A DNA stretch of 64,000 bases, taken from the NCBI GenBank assembly GCA_014529385.2, contig CM043967.1, positions 86,913,278 to 86,977,277 of the forward strand, in the 5' to 3' direction. The stretch comes from Adiantum capillus-veneris. Its lineage: Eukaryota > Streptophyta > Polypodiopsida > Polypodiales > Pteridaceae. Under the pieces are notes generated by a model. That model worked only from the letters and a program-made list of their open reading frames with translations. It was not told the origin of the DNA and ran no database searches. Positions 32,976 to 43,612 of the stretch are shown in pieces (position 1 is the first letter of the stretch; the number at the start of each line of letters is the position of its first letter). The position numbers and the translations under genes are program-made.

Positions 32976-33441
32976 ATGGATGAATGGCTAGCAGAATTTG
33001 CTAATTGGATGACAGAAGAAGAAGAGCTCCAAGCACAATTAGAGGAACTCCGCATCTCCATCGAAGCTCGAGTGCCAGGCGTAACGGTAATCAATTTGCA
33101 GTGGGAGAGTCAACCAACACGCCAAACCCAGTGGATATACATAGGCCAAGTGCCAAGAAGAAGAAGGAGAAGGTCGAAACCATGTCCGCAACCTACAACC
33201 AACCCACAACAACAAAATGGAAGGAGCTCTACACAATAGAGAATCAACACTATTTTACTTTGAGAATCGGGTAACTCAAGTCACCGAGGTAATTATCACA
33301 GTCATTTTTCAAGTCGCACCTGATGCTGCAGCACAGATAACAGAATTATTGGCTCACACTCTCACTAGAGAAACTAGGGATCTACTGAGTTTGTTTCAGG
33401 AAAGAACACCACCCTCTCCCACAAGCTTAGACAGTGACTAA
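32976..33441 (+). pseudogene. family-2 pre-gag ORF
   Basis: From MDEWLAEFANWMTEEEELQA an acidic helical start is followed by a frameshift near 33230 and a second well-formed part (VAPDAAAQITELLAHTLTRE) ending SPTSLDSD at a TAG/TAA cluster. The combined length would be about 155 codons. Some Tat-group plant elements, such as Ogre, carry an extra ORF before gag; this position fits, but no homology can be stated. A further open segment lies at 33459-33650. Confidence 0.45.
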
Positions 33442-33758
33442 GCACCTCTAAGCTTCACATGAATCAGTACAACCTACCTCAAGACAGATCACACATACCA
33501 ACACGTGTACGCTCAATCAAGGTAATACTGGATTTGAAGGCTCACTACCAGCACGTCATTGACACCATGCTGGGTGGGGAGCAATTTTTTGAGGTCCTGG
33601 CATCAGATCAACCATTTGTCCTATTTGGTACAAGGCAATGTACCGTTTGAAGTTTTAATCTATGTCCTAGTATAAGAGGGTATACACGCCTCCTTGTAAA
33701 GAAGAAAAAAACTTTTGCAAGTTAAGCACTGTGTCTTTCTAGCTCTCTCTCAGTAATC

Positions 33759-34667
33759 ATGGAAAGTGTAGCATTTCCAACATTTAAAGGAAAGAAGGGG
33801 GAGGATTTGGTAACAGACTTCCTAGATGACTTTGAAGTAGCATGTGTAGTGAGCAACAAAGATACGGATGAATCCCGGGTTAGAATCTTTAAGCATCTCA
33901 TGAAGCTAGAAGCTAGATCATGGTACAATGCACTTCCACAAGCAACCAAGGATGAATGGGAACCCTTAAAAACCGCTTTTAAGAGGCGCTTTGGGGGAGG
34001 TACCACTTCAGAAAAGTTGTGGGACAAGTTGAGAGACTTGAAGCAGGAGGGTCTTTTAGAATATGCCACCTATGAGTCCAAATTTGTGGATTTGTGGGAA
34101 CGGTGGATTGAGTCACTGGCAAGGGGGGAAGCTGCACCCGATTTCCTAAAAAAAGATCGGTTCACGCATGGCTTATGGCCACTTCTCAAGGAGAAGGTGA
34201 AAGGTAGATTCCCGGCTATGTACGAGTTAGCCGTTGAGATTGCTCGCCTTAAGGACAAGAAGCTGCGAATGAAAGCCAAGGAAACCGAGTCAACAGAAAT
34301 AGCAACATCACGTCGACCAGCAACTACGACAACCACCATTCCACCACCACCACCGGCTCTTGGGGTAAGAGATGACCAACAAGATATGTTGGCCCATATT
34401 ACTAACCAACTGTAAAATTTGTCTGTCTACTTAATACAACAAGGGAAGAGTCAAGAAAGAGATCAAGACCCTGGAAGAGCACGACGACAAAACAGAGAGT
34501 ATCATTGCTACAACTGCGGAGAAGACGGTCACGGTATGTACTACTGTCCCAAACCACGACAAAACTATAATAGAGGAGGTAGGAGGAACCAATTGTCACC
34601 CCCTAGAGAAAGAACACCCCCACCCCGAGCACCAACCCCACCAACACAAATTCTATGTCCACCCTAG
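33759..34667 (+). pseudogene. family-2 gag with zinc knuckle
   Basis: The frame starts MESVAFPTFKGKKGEDLVTD, has the gag core LMKLEARSWYNALP and LKTAFKRRFGGG, stops at TAA 34413-34415, and continues in the same frame to the CCHC knuckle CYNCGEDGHGMYYC (about 34508-34549). A Pro-rich linker follows. One stop codon separates capsid and nucleocapsid parts. Confidence 0.88.
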
Positions 34668-35803
34668 ACACCACTACAAGCATCCATTCCACCTCTTCCA
34701 CCAGCCCCACCACTGATCGCCATGTAAACATCATAAGGCTAGAAGAGAAAGGAAAATCCGTAGTAGTGGATCCACCCAGAGCAAAAGAGAGGGACAAGGG
34801 TAAGGATAAGGTAACATTTTTAGAACCACTTGAGGCCATGACTTTGAAAAGAGCTAGGAGGGAGAAGGCTACACAATCAGATGATGAGAGAAGCATGAGA
34901 CGAGAAACTAGCAAGAGGCCATCCAGGCCACGATGGAAATTGGGCATCACCGACTTCTAGCTAGGGGAAATCTCTAAGCCCTATGATCTAACATTGGATG
35001 TGGCAGAGCAAGGACCGAAGATTACATGGCCACAACTGCTACATCTTGCACCAAAAGTAAGGCGACAATGGTCTAAAATGGTAAGTACAAGACGCTCCAA
35101 AACAAAGGTAGCCGGAGCAATTTCGGGATGCAACATGGATGACATCCTTCCAATTGTCGACGTAAACATAAAAGGAAAGAGGGTTGGAAACACCTACATT
35201 GATGGAGGTGCACAAATCTGTGTAATGAGCGAAGCTATGATGCTTCGATTAGGGCTCGAGGTTGACAGGCCTTCTCCATGCAAGGCAAAGATGGCAAACA
35301 AAGCAAAAGTAAAGTGTGTGGGTGTGGTAAGTGCCGTGAAAATCAAAGCTTTCAACACTGAGGTAGAGGTAGATGTTTTTGTAATGCCTACTAAGGGGGA
35401 GGGCTATCCACTAATTTTGGGAAGGCCATGGTTGATGTCCATGAAGGCAAAACAGGACTGAGGTACTGGCCTTCTACGCATGACCGGTAAGAAAGGGGAG
35501 ACAATCTACTATGACGTAAGGATTGGCAAGCAGAAGCAAATGAATCTGGAAACATCGGCAGATGAAACCACTAGTGAATCTTCTAGTTCTGAGGAGGAGA
35601 CCACATCCACCGACGAAAGTGACAATTCCATTGATGTGATGGGTATCATTATGAAGGATCCACAAAGGGTAAGCACAACTAGTGATCCATCACCAAAAGG
35701 GCAACCCAATGAAGAGGAGAGCAAATCACCTGGCCTAGGAGGAAGTAAGTTGAAGGTTATGTTGTCTACGGAATTAACACTTGAGGAGAACGATAGTTTT
35801 TGA
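34655..35803 (+). pseudogene. family-2 protease
   Basis: After a frameshift against gag, this frame holds a Lys-rich linker, a stop at 34958, then retropepsin sequence DILPIVDVNIKGKRVGNTYI followed by DGGAQIC, and GYPLILGRPWLMSMKAKQ. The active site reads DGG. A TGA at 35459-35461 and an acidic Ser-rich linker (SESSSSEEETTSTDESDNS) lead to the RT frame, which is shifted by one base. Confidence 0.82.
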
Positions 35804-37106
35804 AAATGTTGATGGGATTTCCTAACCCGTTCATTGACAACTATGAAAGAATCACAAGCATTACAGTGGTGGAACATCATATTAAGTTGAAGGAAGGGGT
35901 AAAAACAGTTGTGCAAAAGCTACGACGACTGGGGGTCATACAAGAAAAGGCACTCTTGGCCGAGGTAAGGAAACTGCTGGAGGCAGGATTCATCTATCCT
36001 GTAGAAAACTCAGAATGGGTGTCACCCGTAGTGGTGACGCCTAAAAAGAATGGTAAGTGGAGGGTCTGTGTTGACTACAAACCACTAAATGCAGCTACAA
36101 AGAGAGACCACTTTCCTCTCCCTTTCTTGGATGAAATTCTGAATGAAGTAGCGGGTTTTGAATGCTATACCGTCTGTGATGGTTATTCTGGATACTTTCA
36201 AATACGCATAGCCTTGAAAGATCAGCTAAAAACCACTTTTATCACGCCATGGGGTTGTTTTTCATACAGGGTTATGCCATTTGGTCTCACAAATGCACCT
36301 GCCACATTCCAAAGATATGTCACATATGTTTTTCAACCGTTCTTTGGAACATCCATAAGAGTGTTCATTGATGATTTTTGTATATATAGCTCCCGCATTT
36401 CACATTTAGAAAAGGTAACTGAAGGTTTGGCCAGGTTGCAGAGCCTAGGTGGGCAATAAAATGTGGATAAATGCCACATTGGGGAGAGTAAAGTCATTCT
36501 ACTAGGCCATGAAATTTCAGCAAAAGGTATCAACGCCGACCCAAGTAAGGTGTCCTCACTCATAGCCCTACCTTCACCAACAACCGCACGTCAACTGGTC
36601 TCTTTTCTACAGAAGGTGAGGTACTTAAGTAGATTCATACATCTACTACACAACTTGTTCTACCACTGCAACAACTCACTCAAAGATCAACTTTCACTTG
36701 GGACGAGGAAAGCGAACATCACTACAACAAGGTAAAGGAGGTCTTAGCCACTCTGCCAACTATCTCACCACCTAAGTGGGATGAAAAATTCTATGTCACC
36801 TCAAGTGTTGGTGATGACTCATTGGGAGTTGTGCTACTCCAAAAGGATACGACGACATCTTTCATGAGGCCAATCTACTTCTCTAGTCGAATGATGACAG
36901 CAGGAGAGAAAGGTTTCACCCATGTGGAACACTTAGTCCTAGCTCTTAGATTTGCAACTACAAAGTTTAGGTCATATTTGCTGCCTAAGCAATTTGTGAT
37001 TCTAACCACGGATGAAATATTTCCCTATGTTGTACAACACATGGATGTGTCTGCTAGAATTACTAAATGGCTAGCTCGTCTGCAAGAGTTTGACTACACA
37101 GTATAG
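35800..37106 (+). pseudogene. family-2 reverse transcriptase and first RNase H
   Basis: RT landmarks are VRKLLEAGFIYPV, PVVVTPKKNGKWRVCVDYKP, TVCDGYSGYFQI, MPFGLTNAPATFQR and the catalytic FIDDF (about 36364-36378). A TAA at 36457 splits RT from its connection domain (KCHIGESKVILLGHEISAKG). A frameshift near 36640-36760 leads to RNase H-like GVVLLQKD...FSSRMMTAGEKGFTHVEHL. The first RNase H lacks a clear full set of acidic catalytic residues, as is common when a second RNase H is present. Confidence 0.88.
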
Positions 37107-37130
37107 GTAGAAATCACGACAAGGGCAAGT

Positions 37131-37742
37131 TTGGGGGGACTCATGACCTACCAAGTCTTTGAAAGGAAGGAGAAGCAATCTAAGAAAGGAGAAGTCCGAT
37201 TACCTCCAGTACCACCGATGTTAGAAGGAGCATACTCTCTCTACTTTGATGGAGCCTACAAGCGAGCGTCCGACAAAGTAGCTGCAGGCATAGTGGTCTT
37301 TGATGACAAAGGGACAAAGGTATTTTCGTTGGGCCAATTGTTAGATTCACATTCTAACAATGAAGCTGATTATGCAGCACTAACCAAGGGTCTACAATGG
37401 TGCGTCTCGCAAGGTGTACAACGCCTTAATGTATTTGGGGATGCTCTACTTCTGGTAAGGCAAGTAAATGGAGCATGGACATGCAAGAATCCTAGTTTAA
37501 GGACTCACTTAAGCGGTGTAAAAACCTTGTTGGGTAAGTTTGAAGAAGTTCAAATACACCATATCCCAAGGGCTCAAAACCAAGAAGCATATGCCCTAGC
37601 AAGTGAAAGACTACAGGAAGTGGTGGTTGGAGCAATAAAACTAAAGCTCCCTCTATTTCAAGGCAGTGATGCCTTGCCTGACATCATGCATTTTTTGGAA
37701 ACAGTGGAATGCCCATCAGATTTAACAAAGGGACAGAAGTAA
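37131..37742 (+). CDS. family-2 second (dual) RNase H
   Basis: The 204-codon frame shows YSLYFDGAYKRASDKVAAGI, LLDSHSNNEADYAALTKGL, LNVFGDALLLVRQVNG and HHIPRAQNQEAYALA. These match the additional cellular-type RNase H of plant Tat elements, with catalytic Asp (FDGA), Glu (NEADY) and Asp (GDALL) visible; the last expected Asp (usually ADALA) is replaced by EAYALA. It would remove RNA from RNA-DNA hybrids during reverse transcription. The domain itself is unbroken. Confidence 0.85.
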   Translation: MGGLMTYQVFERKEKQSKKGEVRLPPVPPMLEGAYSLYFDGAYKRASDKVAAGIVVFDDKGTKVFSLGQLLDSHSNNEADYAALTKGLQWCVSQGVQRLNVFGDALLLVRQVNGAWTCKNPSLRTHLSGVKTLLGKFEEVQIHHIPRAQNQEAYALASERLQEVVVGAIKLKLPLFQGSDALPDIMHFLETVECPSDLTKGQK

Positions 37743-37799
37743 TGGCTGACGCGGAAGGCCACAAGGTATCGACTCATCAATGATGGTTTTTAATGTAAG

Positions 37800-39011
37800 G
37801 GTAAAGACCAAATACTCAGGAAGGTCCCTCTCTCTCACGAAATCACGGGAGTAATTGCTAGCTGTCACGACGGGGTTTGTGGTGGTCACTTTGCCCTATA
37901 CATAACAAGTAGGAAAATCTTGCAGGCAGGCTTCATATGGCCTAGCCTCAACCGTGATGTACACCATTGGTGCAAAACGTGTAAGTTGTGTCAAAAGGCC
38001 GGCACTAGGTCACTTATGCCTGAACCACAGACACCTATTCTCTCATATGGCCCATTTGAAAAATGGGGTATCGTTGCCATTGGGCCATTACCTAGGGACA
38101 ACTCAGGAAAATTCTACATTATCATGGGGGTCGACTACATGACTAGATGGGCAGAGGATACAGCCACCACTAGAATCACAGCGGTAGAAGTAGCTAAATT
38201 TATCTACGAGCACATATGATGTAGGTTTGGCACACCTTTAGAGATCATCTCTGATAGAGGGCCAGGTTTCAGAGCAGATTTGGTAGGAGAATTAATGCAG
38301 AAACTGGGCATTACAAGGAGGCACTCTTCACCATATTACCCTCAATGCAATGGCCTAGTTGAAAAGGTAAATGGAATGGTTTATAAAATTATTACCAAGT
38401 AGGTAAACAATCATCCTAGAGACTGGGATAAATATCTACTACGAGCTATATGGGCCTACAAAACTTCATTTCGTACATCCTTAGGATTCACACCGTATCA
38501 TCTAGTATTTGGTAAGGAAGCAATCTTACCCATTGAAGTGCAACTACAAAGTCTCAGAGTAATGGCAAGCCAGCTTCAACAGCCCAACATGCATTTGAGA
38601 GATCACATCATCAACTTGGAAAGACTGCAGCTGGACAGAGAAGAAGCAATAAATTATTATGCAGCACAAGCAGAGCATAGACGGCTTAGCTTTAACGAGC
38701 ATCTCCGGAAAAAAGAATTGAAGAAAGGAATGTTGGTGCTCCGCTACGACAATCGCTTCGACACGCGCAAGGATAAGAAACTCCTACTCCGATGGGAAGG
38801 TCCTTTCATCGTCAGGAAAAAGTATGCCAATGGAAGCTACCAGCTTATGGAGGCTGATGGAAAACTTCATAAAACCAGGGTAAATGGTTGGCGACTTAAA
38901 CCTTATTTTCTTCGATTTGACCAGGCTCCACCAATTGACATTCCAGATGAGGACACACCATCAGCCGCCACCTCCGACGATAATGATCAAACAGATGAGC
39001 TAGACACATGA
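37800..39011 (+). pseudogene. family-2 integrase
   Basis: An HHCC zinc region (SCHDGVCGGHFA ... CKTCKLCQ, 37860-37998) leads into the catalytic core: first Asp in GVDYMTRW (~38132), second in ISDRGPGF (~38252), Glu in GLVEKVNGMV (~38362). Stops at 38217-38219 and 38401 break it. The C-terminal part (GMLVLRYDNRFDTRKDKKLLLRWEGPF then VNGWRLKPY) ends at 39009-39011 without a chromodomain, which also fits Tat rather than chromovirus. Confidence 0.88.
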
Positions 39012-39023
39012 ATGCCTCTAGCC

Positions 39024-39039
39024 AAAAGGGGAGGGCTAA
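39024..39039 (+). other. family-2 polypurine tract
   Basis: AAAAGGGGAGGGCTAA lies directly before the LTR start TGATGGGG. Confidence 0.75.
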
Positions 39040-39202
39040 TGATGGGGGCTTTTCACAAGCCAAGCTTCCATACCCCTCTTCTCTCGTCCCCACCCCATGA
39101 AAACCCCTTCTTAGGGATGAAGTGATAAAAGGCATTGGAAAAAGTAAGAAAAAAATAAAGTATGATTATATAAATATATAAGAAAGGTAAAATAGGCCAC
39201 CT
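39040..39202 (+). repeat. family-2 LTR, truncated (163 bp)
   Basis: This matches the first 163 bp of the LTR and breaks off at AATAGGCCACCT, where a copy of family-1 LTR sequence begins. Confidence 0.9.
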
Positions 39203-39505
39203 ATTTGGAAAAATGGACAGCGCCATCGCGTCCGGAACAACCCAAAACCCAAGTCTACAATGTCAAAGTGCTCAAATATGACATCGGATGAGCAGTTAAC
39301 GACAAAAATAGGCTCCAAAAACCCCAAAAACACACCTGCGGCTTTTCCTCCTCTCTTCTCCACGTTTTTTCTAGTCTTCTCTCAGTTTTTTCAGTTCCCA
39401 CACTTAGCTTTATTAGTTGGGAACCCTTGGCCTTTAAGATGACCTCAAACGGACCCCGAATAGGCCAAAAACTGACCTCGTAGTGCAGAGTTGTCACCCT
39501 GCTAC
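39203..39505 (-). repeat. duplicated flank (second copy of 31047-31349)
   Basis: This 303-bp piece of inverted family-1 LTR is about 95% identical to the sequence immediately left of the family-2 5' LTR and likewise ends directly at an LTR start. It implies a tandem duplication of flank plus LTR. Confidence 0.88.
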
Positions 39506-40797
39506 TGATGGGGGCTTTTCACAAGCCAAGCTTCCATACCCCTCTTCTCTCGTCCCCACCCCATGAAAACCCCCTGTTAGGGAGGGAGTGATAAAAGGCA
39601 TTGGAAAACGTAAGAAAAAAATAAAGTATGATTATGTAAATATATAAGAAAGGTAAAATAGGCCACCTCATGCCTGCGGGGTAGCCCATCCCCACCTTGC
39701 CTCCTTTTTCTTCACTGTTGCCTTGCCGTGTGTCCCTTTTCCTCTCCTCCACTCAAAAGGTCAACCCCCTCTCTCTTCCCCTTGTCCTTTCTCCTTTCTC
39801 TCTCCCCTCAATCTACCCCACCTCTCACCAATAATGCACCCTAACTCACATGCAACTTACCCTATCTTCCAAAATAGTATACCCCACCCCCTCTTTCTCT
39901 CTCCTATCATATCCCATGACCCAAATATCCCCCTCTCTCTCTCTAAAGGGCGCCATATCTCTTGTATTGTAGCTAAATAACCTCCCCCACACTCACACAC
40001 ACTCAGTTTCACTGAAAAAGGTGCCCACAGACCCATCCCCACCTGGTGGTTACCTGATTTTTCTTGTGTTCACACACATCTGCACACAGATTCACCTCTG
40101 AGCACACTCCCCTCTCTCCCCTCTTGTAATTACTTTATTCTCCATCTCACCTCTCACTTTTTTTTCATCAACCCATCTCTCTCTCTTAGTCTCTCTCTCA
40201 TGAGACTACTGTTCTGGCACATATACACACAGCCAAGTGGGGCCCACAGTCACATGGCCTATGTAGATAATGATTTCTTCATTTCTAAATTCTATAATTC
40301 CTCCCCCTCCTCCCCTATATAAAGAGGGGTCACCATCACACTAAACACACACACACCATCACCAAAGAGTACACTATGCACTGTGTGTGCCTAGTGCACA
40401 CACACACACCCACACCATCACCATCACCGCAATCACCATGCTCGTCTTAATAATGACCTCTACACCCTTGGGCTATGGAAGACGAAGGGAAACTAAATGA
40501 AGGATGATGGCCGTAACCCTCGTGTAAGTCTTCGCCATCAACTCCCACCTATCCGCCATGTGCTCTACCACGCTCTCCCTTCTCATTCCCCTACCCTATG
40601 CTCCCCATTTCATCGCCTTATTCTCTAAATAAAGCTTGAGGTTTTGTGAGTATGTTTTCTTGCAATTTTTTTCCCATGTGAGGTGTGCGGAATCGCCACC
40701 TAGTCTTGTGTTTGGAGTGATCTTGTGTATGTGTGAAGGGTGTGTGGATTCGCCATCCTTTTGTGGTGCCTAAGTACTAAGCCGCTATACCCCCTCC

Positions 40798-40866
<69 letters not shown>

Positions 40867-41059
40867 TTGATCTCATTCCCTTTCCTCTTCATCATTGCTC
40901 CCAAGCATCCGTCTCTCTTGGATGAAAACTTTGTTATGGTGGTGTGTTGTTTGCGTCCTAGCCGCTGAAGCTAGGTGGTGCCCCCTGTTTGCTTTACCAT
41001 GACAGGCTCGAGGCGCGCCATTCGGTCCCCGGTGTTTTAGAGGCTGTCGGGGTACGGGG
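39506..41059 (+). repeat. family-2 3' LTR, lacking its last ~18 bp
   Basis: This is a full-length LTR copy with TATAAAG near 40317, AATAAA near 40630 and a (TC)n tract at 40804-40856. It stops after GTCGGGGTACGGGG; the terminal TTCGCTTTGCTCTCGTCA is missing, and 13 of those bases are found inverted at 26926-26938. Confidence 0.9.
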
Positions 41060-42989
41060 ATAATTTTTAGACCAACTTAGTGTATAAACACTCGGTGTAG
41101 CACCAAGGAGCAAGTTGGTGAGTGCTTAATTTTTATCGTTGTTAGTTTCATAGAATACAATGAAACTCTATGTACATATTATATGGAGCGATGCAAGCTC
41201 TCCATCTCCATCTCTCTCTACTTGCTTACTTTATTCTCTTCTCTTTTCATGGTGTGCACGCTCTACATCAACTGACAAGATTCTCTATGTGTCTCTCATC
41301 ACCTCTCTCTTAAAAAGGAAGAAGCCTCATAATCATCCATAGTCTCTTCTTGATCACAATAAGAATCCCTAAATTCCATAGCCATCATCTCTTTCTCTCT
41401 CTACTTTCATTTCTAAAAAACTACCTCAAAAAATGCACCCTTGGTGGTTTCCTTTCTTGTGTACATAGAAATGTATGGGAGTTTAAGTTGCATACAAGGA
41501 TGCTCATTGCTTTGTTTCATCATGTCTAGCATGTGAAATATGCATATGGAGTGTTTAAGATCACATAGATGCATAAAAAGTGCTTTTTGATCCACATTAC
41601 TTAGAAGATAGGAAAAATGTTTTGGTTGTATCTCATAAACCTTTGTGAATTAAGTCGAAACTTTTGAATAAAAAATTAACCACATCATTTAGAGAATTTG
41701 ATCTTTTATGGGTCATGAAGAGTTATAGTCAAAATACAGCTTGCTACACACCACACCTAGTCAATATTTTGTTTGGACTCCATGCCCCTTGGAGAACCAC
41801 TATTAGAGAGTTGTCGCATGAGAGAATCCACCTAGAAAAATAAAAACCTTGAGTTTACATGTTTTTAAATGTATTTAGATGATGGTCATTATGTCATGAG
41901 TGAGTTATTAACCATTTTTGTACTCACTTACCTATATGTGTAGGGATACTACCAGGGGAAAGTACCATATAGGCTCATGAGTTTGATGAGTGGTTCATAT
42001 ACATTTTATGGATTGTTGCAGTAAATTTATTTCAAGTATTTGATATCCATAAACTTATGCATGGGTATATGCTTGGTCAACCTTAATCGTACAGGCAGTT
42101 TTTCATAAAATGGTTTCCTTTTTCTGTCATGGTGTTGTTTGCATGAGTCTCATATGGGGTGAAGTGATGTGATAAGGTGGTTGTATGGCTCATCTTGATG
42201 CATTGGTATGAGGTCAAACACTTCCATTTGCATGTCATGTGCACATCTAAAAATTGGAAAAAATTATTTTACACCTACATGTGAAGTTATGGTATATGGC
42301 TGAACAAAGTGGTGTATCTAATTTTCATCATTATTGGATTGATGTGGTGATTTGTTATGATTTATGGATCCTCGAATATGGATGTGGATACCTCATTTTC
42401 ATGCATGTACTACTTTCCACCATGCTAGGTCAATACTAGCTCTATGTACAAGGGGGGTGAGATGCGGTCACAATACATCATCCATGCATCACTAAACACT
42501 TCCAACATGTAATTGTGAAATTATTTTGAGTCACTAGTTAGACTTATTCTCATGAATAAAAATTCATTCTTTAAGGGCCATCTTTGTTGGATTTGTCTGA
42601 CTACATTGTGTATAGTCAAAACTCCAAGTGTGGGAGTTGGTTCTATGAGGAATATGGTTAATGGTCAAGCAGTGAAGAACCCTCATTGTTTTGCTTGTGA
42701 ACGTTGGTAAGTCTCTTGGATTAATTTATTTGGTTATGTTCTGCTATTAAAATGCTATCAAAATTTTGCAGCCATGGTGTATGCTAACGGGATTTTGTAG
42801 GATGGATGTGTATCACCTAGAGTAGGGTGGAGTGCTCATCCATTGATGGGATTGGATTTTGGTTTATGGTTAGATTGGATTGAGAATTTTTTTTGATGGA
42901 TTGTGGTAGACGTGTAAGGATAGAGACCCTTGTGTTAAGTACAGAGCGTGATTTACCCCTTGTAATTTTTTGTATTAAAAACGCACATT
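41060..42989. other. non-coding repeat debris
   Basis: AT-rich with short noise frames only. It shares two patches, inverted, with 27548-27990 and so belongs to an unclassified dispersed repeat. Confidence 0.5.
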
Positions 42990-43592
42990 TGTAAGGCCCC
43001 CGTTATGAGGAGAAGCCATTGTGCATGAAGAAAAATCACTCGTCGGGAATTTTTTTTTTTTCCTGAAAAGTGGTAAAAAAAGGACCAGTCGGTTGGCCGG
43101 TTGGCTGATGGCCGATAGTCAATGGCCGGTGGCCTGTGGTCGAAAGTCATGGACGATGGCCGATTTCAAAGGAGTAATTCTCAAGGGTGTCCACACATGG
43201 GGGGATTGGAGGGTGTGATTTGGACTTGTCTACACAAGGGCGGCTACACATGGCTCCCTCTCATGAGAGAGGGCAGCCCTTTTGGCCTATAAAAGGAGGC
43301 CTCTTCTACACACAAAAACGGATTGTGAACCATTGTGAATCTAATGTGAGGTGGTGAGAGTGAAGCAAGGTGGGAGCTTCAAAAGGGTATAATCCCTTTG
43401 TAATCTACTTCTTATTTTGAAGTACTAAAGCCATTGAGTGGCTGCTTTCCCATGGACGTAGCCCACATTGGGTGAACCACGTATATTGTGTGTACTCTCT
43501 CTCTCTCTCTCTAATCTCTTGTGTGTGAAAATTATCTCTCTCCATTAAGTAATCTACTCAATTTATACTTAGCGACATCATATTTCCTAACA
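42990..43592 (+). repeat. solo or partial LTR-like segment
   Basis: This ~600-bp segment starts TGTAAGGCCCCC, contains TATAAAAGG at about 43288, a conserved-looking ACGTAGCCCACATTGGGTG phrase, a (CT)n tract, and ends CCTAACA. Organisation and phrases resemble plant LTRs. No target duplication and no partner LTR were found, so the ends are tentative. A patch of GGCCG-rich repeats lies at about 43080-43160. Confidence 0.4.
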
Positions 43593-43612
43593 CCCTAAAC
43601 CCTAAACCCTAA
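43593..43612 (+). repeat. interstitial telomere-like tract (CCCTAAA)n
   Basis: CCCTAAACCCTAAACCCTAA is 2.9 units of the plant-type telomere repeat, lying exactly between the LTR-like segment and the truncated pol. Confidence 0.85.

Larger units (their letters stand above)
31350..41059 (+). mobile_element. family-2 Ty3/gypsy Tat-type element
   Basis: This large element has LTRs of about 1.55 kb, primer site TGGCGCCCCCACTGAGGA, a pre-gag ORF, gag, protease, RT, a first RNase H, a second (plant dual) RNase H, integrase and a purine tract. The second RNase H domain places it in or near the Tat group. The right end is irregular: a truncated LTR, a copied piece of flanking family-1 LTR, then a full-length LTR lacking its last ~18 bp. 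Several stops and frameshifts make it inactive. Confidence 0.9.
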
